NCBI GenBank assembly: GCA_903933115.1
Contig: CAIZIT010000085.1
Location: forward strand, 1 to 48,969
Source: an uncultured Burkholderiales bacterium
GTDB taxonomy: Bacteria; Pseudomonadota; Gammaproteobacteria; Burkholderiales; Burkholderiaceae_C
Length of the DNA stretch: 48,969 nucleotides
Reading direction: 5' to 3'
The notes under the pieces were generated by a model that did not search any database, was not told the DNA's origin, and worked only from the letters and a program-made list of their open reading frames with translations. How positions within the stretch are numbered: position 1 is the first letter of the stretch; each line of letters opens with the position of its first letter. The position numbers were made by a program, and so were the translations under genes. Positions 26,696 to 35,579 of this stretch are shown one piece after another.

Positions 26696-27439
26696 TCAAC
26701 GCCCCGCCTTGTCCCAACTGGCCGAAGCGCGCAGGAGCTTTTCCACATCTTTTTTGACATTCATGGCGGAGTCGTGGTCTGCTCGGGCCACAAAGCGCTC
26801 CATCAATTGGCCCATGGGGTCGACCAAATAGAAATACTGTTCCAATTCGTGGCTTTGCGCAGCAGATACAGGTGCAGAAGGAGTAACAGAAGAAGCTGAA
26901 GCAACTTGAGGAACACTCAACCATTCCTCCAGAGCAACTCTCGGGACCCGCAGCACTCTGGCTTGGGCGAGACCTGGCTTGATGTCAGTGGGAACAGGCT
27001 CAGCGTCTGGAATCATCCACACCCAGTCGACACGGTCTTGCTCTTTTCCCAAGGAGACGATCAACTGACGCTGGATGTAGAGCTTTTCTTGACAGGCTTG
27101 CCCACAAGCCCCCGAGTCCACGCTCACCAAGAGCCACTGGCCCTTCAAACTCCTCAAGTCCACCTCTTTGGCGTCCGTTTCTTGAGTGGCCATCACTAAA
27201 GGCAGCGCCCTCAAGGGATTGATCAACTCACCATGCACGGTACGTCCCGATGGGCGAATCACATAGTAAGTCAAATAAGACATGATCACGGGGGCTGCAC
27301 ACACGAGCAACACCAACCACACCATCCAGCGCGAGCCTTTGCTCGAATGGAGTTCGCTTTGCCCGAGCACGTCTGGCAAATCATGCACACTCATGGACAA
27401 GGGTTGATCAGTCGTTTCTTTGGAGGTTTCTTTTTGCAT
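26696..27439 (-). CDS. Cytochrome oxidase-associated thioredoxin-like membrane protein
   Basis: A 247-residue protein with one N-terminal membrane helix (WMVWLVLLVCAAPVIMSYLTYYV) and an extracytoplasmic domain. SVDSGACGQACQEKLY carries a CX3C pair like that of SCO proteins and peroxiredoxins. In Burkholderiales such genes lie between surf1 and ctaA and are assumed to help assemble the oxidase, but function is not established here. It may start at 27439, overlapping surf1 by 32 bp, or at the in-frame ATG 27394 that begins MSVHDLPDVLGQ, just after the surf1 stop. Neither start has a clear ribosome-binding site. A Ser- and Ala-rich insertion follows the conserved core. Confidence 0.85.
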   Translation of the reverse strand: MQKETSKETTDQPLSMSVHDLPDVLGQSELHSSKGSRWMVWLVLLVCAAPVIMSYLTYYVIRPSGRTVHGELINPLRALPLVMATQETDAKEVDLRSLKGQWLLVSVDSGACGQACQEKLYIQRQLIVSLGKEQDRVDWVWMIPDAEPVPTDIKPGLAQARVLRVPRVALEEWLSVPQVASASSVTPSAPVSAAQSHELEQYFYLVDPMGQLMERFVARADHDSAMNVKKDVEKLLRASASWDKAGR

Positions 27440-28193
27440 CGCGCTGAGGTTTTATGATTTGATACCAAGTGTACAAAGCCGCAAGCAAAAGAGACATTGC
27501 AAACCATTGCACGGTGTAGCCCACGTTTTTATACGCTGTGCTTGCTGGAACAGGCCAATCGCGGCGAAGTCCTTGTGAGTTGGCACCCACTTCGATCACA
27601 TGGCCAACCAACTGCAGCCCTCTTTCTTTGGCAAAAGCTTGAAGATCTACATTTTGTCGAATCTTCAAAGACCTTGCCTCATCCAATGAATTGAAAGTCG
27701 CGGGGGCGGTCTCACCGAGTTCGAACATTTTACTGGGCCCTTGGCTGATGCGAGCCTCTATTTGAACCTCTCCTTGGGGCGTTTCAAATTCGGGCAACTC
27801 GGTGCGAACTTGGGCATTTCTGGGTATCCACCCTCTTTGCACCAAGACACTGCCTTTTGCACCGAGTTTGAGGGGCGTCATCACCCAAAAACCCGCCTGC
27901 GAGTTCATGGCACGGTTGTCCAAATAAATCGTCTCCTCCCTGAGCCACTCCCCTTTTAAGAGCACCGTTCTGTGCAGACGCTCCAAAGGATTGGTCAGCG
28001 CCAAATACGACTCCATGCTCAAAGCAGGCAGCGCCTTCATGCGCTCAATGCTCTCCTCAAGCGCCCATTTTTCTTGGGCCCTGGACCATTGCCACATGCC
28101 CAATGAGGAGGTCAAGACGATCAACTCGATGGTCACGATCAAGATGATGCCCCGCCTCAAATTGAGGCTTATTGGTAATGATTTCAAAAACAT
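27408..28193 (-). CDS. surf1: SURF1 family cytochrome oxidase biogenesis protein
   Basis: SURF1 helps insert heme A into subunit I. The 261-residue protein has an N-terminal membrane helix (GIILIVTIELIVLTSSLGMWQWSRAQEK), the characteristic large periplasmic domain with RTVLLKGEWL, YLDNRAMNSQAGFWVMTPL and VLVQRGWIPRN, and a C-terminal helix before the basic tail. It starts only 25 bp from the oppositely directed DUF2909 gene, so promoter elements of each must overlap the other gene. It heads the unit surf1 to sco. Confidence 0.95.
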   Translation of the reverse strand: MFLKSLPISLNLRRGIILIVTIELIVLTSSLGMWQWSRAQEKWALEESIERMKALPALSMESYLALTNPLERLHRTVLLKGEWLREETIYLDNRAMNSQAGFWVMTPLKLGAKGSVLVQRGWIPRNAQVRTELPEFETPQGEVQIEARISQGPSKMFELGETAPATFNSLDEARSLKIRQNVDLQAFAKERGLQLVGHVIEVGANSQGLRRDWPVPASTAYKNVGYTVQWFAMSLLLAALYTWYQIIKPQRDAKRNLQRND

Positions 28194-28218
28194 CTTTTTT
28201 TAGAGAGATAATTCACAC

Positions 28219-28449
28219 ATGATTTTCATTGTTTCATTGGCCTTCGCCGCCATCATCGCAAGCCTTGGATTGGCCATGTACTACATGCTCAAGGGGCGCT
28301 CGGGCAACGCGCCTGACGCCTCCAAGTCTCGCAACATGTCCAAAGCACTCGCTCTTCGAGTGGGTTTGTCGATCACGCTTTTCCTTTGCATTTTGATCAG
28401 CTGGCAACTCGGCTGGATCGAGCCCACAGGGATCAAAGCAGGTCAGTAA
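28219..28449 (+). CDS. DUF2909 twin transmembrane protein
   Basis: A 76-residue protein with two membrane helices (IFIVSLAFAAIIASLGLAMYYM and LRVGLSITLFLCILISWQLGW) separated by a polar, positively charged loop. Genes of this type are found next to cytochrome oxidase subunit III in Burkholderiales and are presumed assembly factors, without a tested role as far as I know. It runs against the direction of all other oxidase genes here. A bidirectional terminator follows at 28512. Confidence 0.85.
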   Translation: MIFIVSLAFAAIIASLGLAMYYMLKGRSGNAPDASKSRNMSKALALRVGLSITLFLCILISWQLGWIEPTGIKAGQ

Positions 28450-28511
28450 CACGCCAACAATCTAACAGGCTCAAACGCCCTCGCACATCTACTGAAGAAG
28501 CTGACGCCATC

Positions 28512-28549
28512 AAAAAGGGTCTGGGTGATTGCTCACACAGACCCTTTTT
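28512..28549. terminator. Bidirectional terminator between DUF2909 and ctaE
   Basis: AAAAAGGGTCTG pairs perfectly with CAGACCCTTTTT across a 14-base loop, giving T-runs on both strands. It can end both the plus-strand DUF2909 transcript and the minus-strand coxB-ctaE transcript. Confidence 0.9.
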
Positions 28550-28605
28550 GCTGCTGGTTTTCAAGTGCCTCCATCAATTGAATGGTGGGCACTTGAAGGG
28601 CTGAC

Positions 28606-29487
28606 TTACATCCAGTAAACCAAGATGTAAAGACCAAGCCACACCACGTCTACAAAGTGCCAGTACCAAGCGGCTCCTTCAAAGCCAAAGTGCTTGTCGG
28701 CGGTGAAGTGTCCCTTTTGCAAACGAAGGGTGATCACGGTGAGCATCAACATGCCCAAGAAGACGTGAAAACCATGGAAGCCTGTGAGCATGAAAAAGGT
28801 CGAACCATAAATACCAGAGGTCAATTTCAAGTTCATCTCTGTGTAGGCGTGATGGTACTCATAGCCTTGCACACACAAAAAGACAATTCCCAAAATCACC
28901 GTGGCCCACATGAACATAATCGTCTTGGCGCGGTCTGAGGCGATCAATGCATGGTGCGCAATCGTGAGGGTCACACCCGACGACAACAACAAAGCGGTGT
29001 TGACGGTGGGCAACCAAAATGGTGTCATGGTCTCAAAAGGCTCGATGGTGCCTGCTGGAGAGGCTGTAGCGCCTGCAGCAAGGGTTGGCCAAACCGCCTT
29101 GAAATCAGGCCATAAAACAGCGTTGTCCAAGTTGCCCAAAGCAGGTACCGAGTGGGAACGTGCCCACCACAATGCAGAGAAGAATGCGCCAAAGAACATC
29201 ACCTCAGAGAAGATGAACCAACTCATGCTCCATCTGTAAGACAAGTCCACTTTGTAGCCATATTGACCACTCTCGCTCTCATGCACGCTGTCGGTGAACC
29301 ACTGGTACAAAACAAAGAGCCAAAAAAGCAAACCAAAAAACAAGGCATAGCGTCCCCAGTCGTGGCCATTGACCCACTGCGAAGCACCCAAGATCACAAA
29401 GAACAAACCCAGGGCGGCCATTGCTGGATGGCGCGAAGGACCAGGCACGAAGTAGTAAGGCGTATGCCCATTGCTTGAAGAACTCAT
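28606..29487 (-). CDS. ctaE: Cytochrome c oxidase subunit III
   Basis: A 293-residue integral membrane protein with seven helices. Conserved segments include YYFVPGPSRHP, WSMSWFIFSEVMFFGAFFSA, LTGFHGFHVFLGMLML and the C-terminal AAWYWHFVDVVWLGLYILVYW. It stabilises the subunit I core and lines an oxygen path. It is the last gene of the unit coxB, ctaD, small assembly protein, ctaG, DUF2970, ctaE, ended by the terminator at 28512-28549. Confidence 0.97.
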   Translation of the reverse strand: MSSSSNGHTPYYFVPGPSRHPAMAALGLFFVILGASQWVNGHDWGRYALFFGLLFWLFVLYQWFTDSVHESESGQYGYKVDLSYRWSMSWFIFSEVMFFGAFFSALWWARSHSVPALGNLDNAVLWPDFKAVWPTLAAGATASPAGTIEPFETMTPFWLPTVNTALLLSSGVTLTIAHHALIASDRAKTIMFMWATVILGIVFLCVQGYEYHHAYTEMNLKLTSGIYGSTFFMLTGFHGFHVFLGMLMLTVITLRLQKGHFTADKHFGFEGAAWYWHFVDVVWLGLYILVYWM

Positions 29488-29502
29488 CTCAACTCCTTTT
29501 CA

Positions 29503-29712
29503 TCATTTCGCAACCACCATGTTGACCACAACAATCAACATGGCGACAAATAAAAAACATGCAACAACACCCACGATCAAAATGTGAAGGGGCGTGATGC
29601 GGGCTGTATCTTCCTTGAACTCACTGCTTTTTCTGATGCCTAAAAAGGACCAAGAAACAGCGACGATCGTTCTCCAAAGCGTGCTTTGTCCGATCGCTTT
29701 AAAAATGTTCAT
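29503..29712 (-). CDS. DUF2970 small membrane protein
   Basis: A 69-residue protein with one C-terminal membrane helix (PLHILIVGVVACFLFVAMLIVVVNMVV). Its N-terminal part, WRTIVAVSWSFLGIRKSSEFKED, matches the family pattern 'SFFGIR' followed by charged residues. Its start overlaps the ctaG stop in ATGA. The family is restricted mainly to betaproteobacteria and is usually tied to the oxidase locus; the role is unknown, and assembly is assumed. Confidence 0.88.
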   Translation of the reverse strand: MNIFKAIGQSTLWRTIVAVSWSFLGIRKSSEFKEDTARITPLHILIVGVVACFLFVAMLIVVVNMVVAK

Positions 29713-30344
29713 GAAAGATCGCCTTTCACACCAGACAACATGGACGTTGTTTGCGGGGCTTGAGGGGTTTTAGAACCCACTTCAAAAAACGTGTACGACA
29801 AGGTGATGGTCGACACGTCCTTGGATAACTTTTTATCAATCACAAACACCACGGGCCAAGACTTCTTCTCGCCAGGTGCCAGTGTGTATTGATTGAAACA
29901 AAAACACTCCAACTTGTTAAAGTGTGAAGCCGCCTGATTGGGCGCATAACTGGGGATGGCTTGAGCGGACATGACGCGGTCTTGTACGTTTTGAAACTCG
30001 TACATGATCGTCGTCATCTCGCCAGGGTGGACTTGAACTGAGTTTTTCTCGGGCTTGAAATGCCAAGGACCACGGGCATTGGCATCAAACTCCACCGTGA
30101 TGGTTCTGCTCAAATCGATTTGTGAGTTCTCGGCCAAACGTTTTTTGGCGTCCTCACCTTTGGACGTGTCGCTCTCACCCAAAGCCAAAATGTTGATGCC
30201 CGTCATCTCGCAAATGGCTTTGTACATGGGTACCAAGGCGTAGCCGAATGCAAACATCCCGCAAGCGACCACGGCCAGCTTTTTGAGCATCAGTGCATTG
30301 TCTTGTTGGGGCATGTGAAGACGCGTCTTTGGTGTTTCGATCAT
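29709..30344 (-). CDS. ctaG: Cytochrome c oxidase assembly protein CtaG/Cox11
   Basis: Cox11-type CtaG inserts copper (CuB) into subunit I. The 211-residue protein has one N-terminal membrane helix (LAVVACGMFAFGYALVPMY) and a periplasmic copper-binding domain with the ECFCFNQ motif and VVFVIDKKL. Its start overlaps the stop of the 38-residue assembly gene, and its stop overlaps the DUF2970 start, so three genes are tightly coupled. Confidence 0.96.
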   Translation of the reverse strand: MIETPKTRLHMPQQDNALMLKKLAVVACGMFAFGYALVPMYKAICEMTGINILALGESDTSKGEDAKKRLAENSQIDLSRTITVEFDANARGPWHFKPEKNSVQVHPGEMTTIMYEFQNVQDRVMSAQAIPSYAPNQAASHFNKLECFCFNQYTLAPGEKKSWPVVFVIDKKLSKDVSTITLSYTFFEVGSKTPQAPQTTSMLSGVKGDLS

Positions 30345-30457
30345 TGCCCGGTGAGCAGCACCATCTTCAGCATGAAACCAAAGAAGAACACCACCGCAAC
30401 CGAGGCCAGTATCAGACCCAAGCGACGATTTTGTTTCTTTTGTTCAGGCGTTGTCAT
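30341..30457 (-). CDS. Cytochrome oxidase small assembly protein (38 aa)
   Basis: A very short gene encoding MTTPEQKKQNRRLGLILASV followed by AVVFFFGFMLKMVLLTGQ: a basic cytoplasmic start and one membrane helix. Its TGA overlaps the ctaG ATG, and it starts 23 bp after ctaD. Genes of this size and place recur in betaproteobacterial oxidase operons and are often missed by annotation. The role in assembly is inferred from position only. Confidence 0.85.
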   Translation of the reverse strand: MTTPEQKKQNRRLGLILASVAVVFFFGFMLKMVLLTGQ

Positions 30458-30480
30458 GGTGCAAACTCATTGAAAGGGCA

Positions 30481-32109
30481 TTAGGCAACGATTTTTGTCG
30501 CTGTCGCATCCAACTTGGGAGGTGTCTCAAAGGTGTGGAAAGGTGCAGGTGAGGGCACTTCCCACTCCAAACCTTCTGCATGATCCCAGGGGCGCTGAGG
30601 CGCGTGCTCACCCTTGCCCATCATGACCGGCAGGATCACGAAGACAAAGAAGTAAACCTGAGCCAAACCGAAAGTCAACGCACCAATGGAGGCGAGCATG
30701 TTGAAGTCGGCAAACTGCATGGGGTAGTCCGCATAGCGTCTTGGCATACCAGCAAGCCCTAAGAAGTGCATGGGAAAGAAGGTCACGTTAAAGGAAATTA
30801 GGGTCCACCAGAAGTGAATTTTTCCACGAGTTTCGTTGTACATGAAACCGGTCCACTTGGGTGACCAGTAATAAAAACCAGCAAACATGGCAAAAAGTGA
30901 GCCCGCAACCAACACGTAGTGGAAGTGAGCAACCACATAGTACGTATCTTGCAACTGGGTATCAATCGGAGCCATGGAGAGGATCAAACCGGTGAAGCCA
31001 CCCATCGTGAACACAAAGATAAAACCAATGGCAAAAAGCATGGGGGTCTCAAATGTCATGGAACCCTTCCACATGGTGGCCACCCAGTTGAAGACCTTCA
31101 CGCCTGTGGGCACAGAAATCAACATGGTGGCGTACATGAAGAACAATTGTCCAGTCACGGGCATGCCAGTCGCATACATGTGGTGCGCCCACACGATGAA
31201 GGACAAAATCGCAATGGAGGCTGTGGCATACACCATGGAGGCGTAACCAAAAAGCTTCTTACGTGCAAAAGCAGGCACGATCTGGCTGATGATGCCAAAG
31301 GCGGGCAAAATCATGATGTAGACCTCTGGGTGTCCAAAGAACCAGAAGATGTGCTGGTACATGATGGGGTCACCACCGCCAGCGGGATTGAAAAAGGTCG
31401 TTCCGAAGTGACGATCAGTCAAAGTCATGGTGATCGCACCTGCCAACACAGGCATCACAGCAATCAACAAGTAAGCCGTGATCAACCATGTCCAAACGAA
31501 CATGGGCATCTTCATCAAAGGCATGTCAGGAGCTCTCATGTTCAAAATGGTCACGATGATGTTGATCGAGCCCATGATGGAGGACGCACCCAAGAGGTGA
31601 AGCGCAAAAATACCGGAGTCCATGGAAGGACCCATTTGAAGCGTCAAAGGCGCATAGAGGGTCCAACCTGCAGCGGGCGCTCCGCCTGGCAAGAAAAACG
31701 AACTCGCAAGCGTCACTGCAGCCGGAATCATCAACCAAAAGCTGAAGTTGTTCATCCGAGCAAAGGCCATGTCAGACGCGCCAATTTGAAGGGGGATCAT
31801 CCAGTTGGCAAAACCCACGAAGGCGGGCATGATCGCACCAAACACCATGATCAAACCGTGCATGGTGGTCAATTGGTTAAAGAGCTCTGGATTGACAAAC
31901 TGTAAACCTGGCTGAAAGAGTTCCAAACGGATCAACAGGGCCAATACACCACCCATGATCAACATGGTGAATGCGAACAACAGGTAAAGCGTTCCGATGT
32001 CTTTGTGATTGGTTGCGAAAACCCACCTGCGCCAACCGTGAGGAGCTCCGTGGTGATCATCGTGATGCTCTCCTGCCACGTGATCATGTGGATGTAATAC
32101 TGCGCTCAT
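30481..32109 (-). CDS. ctaD: Cytochrome c oxidase subunit I (aa3 type)
   Basis: The catalytic subunit, 542 residues, with 12 helices. It binds heme a and the heme a3-CuB centre. Visible signatures are the heme a ligand in [14 protein letters not shown], the CuB and cross-linked Tyr motif [25 protein letters not shown], and the pair VAHFHYVLV near the second heme. A His-rich N-terminus ([20 protein letters not shown]) may buffer metal. The K- and D-channel residues fit the A1 family, for example HPEVY. The gene lies between coxB and the small assembly protein in a minus-strand unit. Confidence 0.98.
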   Translation of the reverse strand: MSAVLHPHDHVAGEHHDDHHGAPHGWRRWVFATNHKDIGTLYLLFAFTMLIMGGVLALLIRLELFQPGLQFVNPELFNQLTTMHGLIMVFGAIMPAFVGFANWMIPLQIGASDMAFARMNNFSFWLMIPAAVTLASSFFLPGGAPAAGWTLYAPLTLQMGPSMDSGIFALHLLGASSIMGSINIIVTILNMRAPDMPLMKMPMFVWTWLITAYLLIAVMPVLAGAITMTLTDRHFGTTFFNPAGGGDPIMYQHIFWFFGHPEVYIMILPAFGIISQIVPAFARKKLFGYASMVYATASIAILSFIVWAHHMYATGMPVTGQLFFMYATMLISVPTGVKVFNWVATMWKGSMTFETPMLFAIGFIFVFTMGGFTGLILSMAPIDTQLQDTYYVVAHFHYVLVAGSLFAMFAGFYYWSPKWTGFMYNETRGKIHFWWTLISFNVTFFPMHFLGLAGMPRRYADYPMQFADFNMLASIGALTFGLAQVYFFVFVILPVMMGKGEHAPQRPWDHAEGLEWEVPSPAPFHTFETPPKLDATATKIVA

Positions 32110-32145
32110 GCTAAGTTCCTTTGATCTAACGGTTTATTTAATCGA

Positions 32146-33318
32146 TTACTTGCGAAGGGCCAACACTTCTGAAGGCTGAACCAACTGGCCGGTTTTGTTG
32201 GACCAGTTGTTTTTCGTGAAACTGATGACCGCAGCAATATCTGTATCACTCAGTTGCTTCCAAGAGGGCATGGCGCCGTTGTTTTGACCCGCCAACAAAA
32301 CAGAGATTTGTTTTGTTTTATCGGCATTCAACACCACTGCAGCTCCGTCCAAGGGCTTGACAGCGCCGCCGCCCTTGCCATTGGCTTGGTGACAAGCCAT
32401 GCAGTTGGCAGCATAGACTTTTTCACCTCTCTTTAAGATATCTTCCAAAGCCCAGACTTTAGAGGGATCATCTTGCAAAGCAGCCATTTTCTTTTGCTCG
32501 TCCTTGGCCCATGCAGCGTAGTCCTCAGCACTGAGCACCTTCACGTGAATGGGCATGTAAGCGTGCTCTTTACCGCACAACTCTTGACACTGACCGTAAA
32601 AATCACCCACGCGCTCGGCCTTGAACCAAGTGTCGCGGACAAATCCAGGAATCGCGTCTTGCTTGATACCAAAAGAAGGCACGGCAAAGGCGTGAATCAC
32701 ATCAGAAGCGGTCGTGATGATACGAATCTTTTTGTTCACTGGAACCACCAAAGGGTTGTCCACTTTGAGCAAATAGTTATCAACTGAAGGATCTACCGAT
32801 CCACTGTTGGACATTTCACGGTGTTCGTTGCTGAGCGTGGACAAGAAAGAAATGCCCTCGCCCTCGCCTTTCAAGTAGTCATAACCCCACTTCCACTGGT
32901 AACCAGTGGCCTTGATGGTCAAGTCTGCATTGGAGGTGTCCTTGGCGGCCACCACTGCTTTTGTAGCAGGCAAAGCCATCAACACCACAATGATGAATGG
33001 AATGACGGTCCATGCAATTTCAACTTTGACCGACTCATGGAAAGATGCCGACTTGTGGCCCAGAGACTTTCTGTGCTTCAAAATGGAGTAAAACATCACG
33101 CCAAAAACAGCAATGAAGATGACCGTACAAATGATCAACATAAACCAGTGAAGCCAAGCTTGCTCTGCAGCAATCTTGGTGGCGGCTGGTTGCAAGTTCA
33201 ATTGCCGAACAGCAGGTCCACCGACCAAATCGTTGACGGCCCATGCCGCTTGACTGAACCAAACACCACCAACGAGCCCAGCGAGGCTGAGTTTTTGAAT
33301 CAAATTTTTCATCTTCAT
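32146..33318 (-). CDS. ctaC: Cytochrome c oxidase subunit II with C-terminal cytochrome c domain
   Basis: A 390-residue subunit with a signal (KLSLAGLVGGVWFSQAAWA), two membrane helices, the CuA domain and a C-terminal class I cytochrome c domain. The CuA site is CQELCGKEHAYM, with its two Cys, His and Met ligands, plus an upstream His in DVIHAFAVPSFG. The heme c motif is CMACHQ and a distal Met is in GAMPSW. Fusion to cytochrome c lets the oxidase take electrons from membrane-bound donors. I choose the start at 33318 (MKMKNLIQ); the longer frame to 33378 adds residues outside the signal peptide. It heads the oxidase unit. Confidence 0.96.
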   Translation of the reverse strand: MKMKNLIQKLSLAGLVGGVWFSQAAWAVNDLVGGPAVRQLNLQPAATKIAAEQAWLHWFMLIICTVIFIAVFGVMFYSILKHRKSLGHKSASFHESVKVEIAWTVIPFIIVVLMALPATKAVVAAKDTSNADLTIKATGYQWKWGYDYLKGEGEGISFLSTLSNEHREMSNSGSVDPSVDNYLLKVDNPLVVPVNKKIRIITTASDVIHAFAVPSFGIKQDAIPGFVRDTWFKAERVGDFYGQCQELCGKEHAYMPIHVKVLSAEDYAAWAKDEQKKMAALQDDPSKVWALEDILKRGEKVYAANCMACHQANGKGGGAVKPLDGAAVVLNADKTKQISVLLAGQNNGAMPSWKQLSDTDIAAVISFTKNNWSNKTGQLVQPSEVLALRK

Positions 33319-33528
33319 CTTTAAATTGCCTAAAAAAAACGGCCGCATGACAAACCCCATAATTTGGGGTGCCACCAATCAACTTGAGGATTCTAAATAC
33401 TTCACGATTGTAACAAGCCTTCGCTGAATTCAAACTGACATCGAATACGAAAGCCCCACTTTGAGGCGCCTAATGTTGAATTTATTTTTAAAATGCTTAA
33501 AAAATAAGCATCTGAAAACTTCATAAGC

Positions 33529-34461
33529 TCAAGGATTGGACTTCTTTTTAAGCCTGGATCGCATCTCCTCCAGACTGATTTGTGTCTCGGTGCTGGGGGC
33601 CTTTTTGGGCTGGGCCTTGAAGGCGTGCCCATAAATGACTTCAAAACTCAACTGGATGCGCCCACCTTGGCGCAGCCGTTCGTTCTCGAGGGCTTGAGTC
33701 CAAGCCTCTTTCCAAACTCGGCTCAACAGGCCGGGACGACGCACGGGCGTTAAATTTCGCCCCAAAAACCTCAAATCTGAGACCAAGGTCTCTGTCTTGT
33801 CATAGGTCAGCGTCAAGTACTCCATGTCCATCACTGGATCGGACAAGCCATTTTGAACCAACAAATCACCCCAATTGTGCATGTCCACCAGGGGGTGCAT
33901 GGGCTCAGGCCAACCGCATTGCGTGTAAAGGGACCTCAACTCCTTCAAAGTATCAGGGCCCCAACAAGAGAAAAGCACCACCCCTTGAGGCCTTAAAAGA
34001 TGGGACCAGGTGTTGATCACTTGGGAGGGATCGGCCTCGTTGTGCAAAGCCAAGCTCGAGCAAATCAAGTCCACGGGCTTGAAAAGGGGAGACTGAGCAT
34101 CCACTGAAGCGATGGAAAAGTCGCCCTGTAAAGAAAGCCCCATGGCCTTTTTGAGCTGAGAGGCCCATCCTTCGGGGGCATGTGAAGCCTTGACCGCTTG
34201 AGTGGCACGTTTCGTTTCTTGCCAAAAGTGATGCTTCGCCTTGGGAAAACGCTCGATCAATTGCTGCGCACCGGGTTGCCCCCCCGACAAAGGCCTCCAA
34301 TTCAAGACCTCTTGGGGACTCAAAATCATGCCCTCCAAGTGCTCCATGAGGCGAGCGAAAACCTCGTCTCTCAAAGGATGCGACAAGGCGTAGAGATCCA
34401 CACTTTTGCCTTCCAGCCATGCCTTGGCCGCAAGAGGATCGATGCATTCATTGGGATTCAA
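33529..34461 (-). CDS. BioC-like methyltransferase with degenerate SAM motif I
   Basis: A 310-residue protein whose C-terminal half resembles malonyl-ACP O-methyltransferase BioC (LICSSLALHNEADP, VLFSCWGPDTLKELRSL, MHNWGDLLVQNGL). Where BioC has the glycine-rich SAM motif I, this protein has VLNWRPLSGGQPGAQ, so SAM binding through the usual loop is doubtful. In many Burkholderiales this gene lies between coxB and a comF gene followed by trmL; here comF is absent and trmL follows directly, divergently, after 86 bp. It could be a catalytically altered BioC relative or a pseudo-enzyme tied to the oxidase locus. The lysine-rich tail ends RSRLKKKSNP. Confidence 0.75.
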   Translation of the reverse strand: MNPNECIDPLAAKAWLEGKSVDLYALSHPLRDEVFARLMEHLEGMILSPQEVLNWRPLSGGQPGAQQLIERFPKAKHHFWQETKRATQAVKASHAPEGWASQLKKAMGLSLQGDFSIASVDAQSPLFKPVDLICSSLALHNEADPSQVINTWSHLLRPQGVVLFSCWGPDTLKELRSLYTQCGWPEPMHPLVDMHNWGDLLVQNGLSDPVMDMEYLTLTYDKTETLVSDLRFLGRNLTPVRRPGLLSRVWKEAWTQALENERLRQGGRIQLSFEVIYGHAFKAQPKKAPSTETQISLEEMRSRLKKKSNP

Positions 34462-34547
34462 AACATTACCTGATCTAAGTTAAAACTGCAAAACCGTCTG
34501 CTCCACTCGTGAAAGCCATGTGCCAGCGAGCGTTATGATTGGCCACC

Positions 34548-35018
34548 ATGTTTCAAATTATCCTCTACCAACCGGAAATCCCGCCCAACACGGGCAATAT
34601 CATTCGTCTGGCCGCCAACACAGGCTCGAAACTCCACTTGATTGAACCCTTGGGTTTCACGATGGAGGACAAGCAAATGAGGCGAGCGGGGCTCGATTAT
34701 CACGAATACGCTGACGTTCAAAAGTACCCCAATTGGGACCATTTTCTCCAAAATCAAAAACCCAACCTGAACCGACTTTTTGCGCTCAGCACCAAAGGGC
34801 GAGCCTATGTGCATGAGACCGCTTTCCAAGAGGGCGATTGGCTGCTGTTTGGACAAGAAACCAGTGGTTTACCGGCTGAGATCAGAGCTCAATTTGACGA
34901 GCATCACTTGCTGCGCTTGAAAATGATGGCGGGACAAAGAAGTCTGAACCTCTCGAACACCGTTGCCATCGTGCTCTATGAAGCTTGGCGACAACAAGGG
35001 TTTGAAGGCGCTGTTTAG
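34548..35018 (+). CDS. trmL: tRNA (cytidine(34)-2'-O)-methyltransferase
   Basis: TrmL methylates the ribose of the wobble base of tRNA-Leu isoacceptors. The 156-residue SPOUT protein has the family start [36 protein letters not shown], the trefoil-knot segments [11 protein letters not shown] and [21 protein letters not shown] start at ATG 34548 rather than the TTG at 34539. Length is standard. It converges on the MaoC gene, 51 bp away. Confidence 0.96.
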   Translation: MFQIILYQPEIPPNTGNIIRLAANTGSKLHLIEPLGFTMEDKQMRRAGLDYHEYADVQKYPNWDHFLQNQKPNLNRLFALSTKGRAYVHETAFQEGDWLLFGQETSGLPAEIRAQFDEHHLLRLKMMAGQRSLNLSNTVAIVLYEAWRQQGFEGAV

Positions 35019-35069
35019 GTCAAGAGGTTCAAGCGTTCCTTTCAAGACCCAAATTTTCTCTGCCTCTTG

Positions 35070-35528
35070 TCAGGCGTAATGCCTAAAGACACACTGCGCC
35101 ACGCACACGGGCTTGTCAGACCCTTCTCTCTTGAGCGTCACGTCCCATGTGCTTTGAAGGCCATCGGGCTCGCTCAGTCGCTCTGCGCTCGACAACAAAA
35201 AGTTCGCCATGATGCGACTCCCAACGGGCACCACATCGGTAAAACGCACCCTATTGAGCCCATAGTTGATGCCCATCTTGCACATCTCCAAAGAGACGGA
35301 GGACTCAAACAGTTTAGGGATCAAAGACAGGCTTAAAAAACCATGAGCAATCGTGGTTTTCAAGGGTCCTTTTGCGGCTTGAACGGGGTCGGTATGGATC
35401 CACTGATGATCTTCCGTGGCTTGGGCAAAGCGATCAATGCGCTCTTGCGACATGGACACCCATTCGCTTTTGGCCACCTCTTGACCCAAGCAACTCAATA
35501 CGTCATCGAAGCTTTTGAACGCTCTCAT
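35070..35528 (-). CDS. MaoC family (R)-specific enoyl-CoA hydratase-like protein
   Basis: A 152-residue single hot-dog protein. The catalytic dyad Asp and His are in TEDHQWIHTDP, with the TIAHGFLSLSL helix after it. MaoC enzymes hydrate enoyl-CoA esters, for example in beta-oxidation, polyhydroxyalkanoate supply or side-chain degradation. It is the last gene in a run of six close minus-strand genes (SnoaL-like, TctC, Dabb, nitroreductase, TauE/SafE, MaoC), 51 bp after TauE/SafE. The substrate is not predicted. Confidence 0.92.
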   Translation of the reverse strand: MRAFKSFDDVLSCLGQEVAKSEWVSMSQERIDRFAQATEDHQWIHTDPVQAAKGPLKTTIAHGFLSLSLIPKLFESSVSLEMCKMGINYGLNRVRFTDVVPVGSRIMANFLLSSAERLSEPDGLQSTWDVTLKREGSDKPVCVAQCVFRHYA

Positions 35529-35579
35529 TGATCACCTCCCTCGCCAGACCTGAAGTCCAGGATTCATACCCATCTCAGC

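Noticed and set aside
30919..31905. 328-codon His-rich frame antisense to ctaD
   Set aside because: It is a mirror of ctaD, with composition (His, Gln, Arg, Gly) typical of antisense reading; subunit I is unambiguous.
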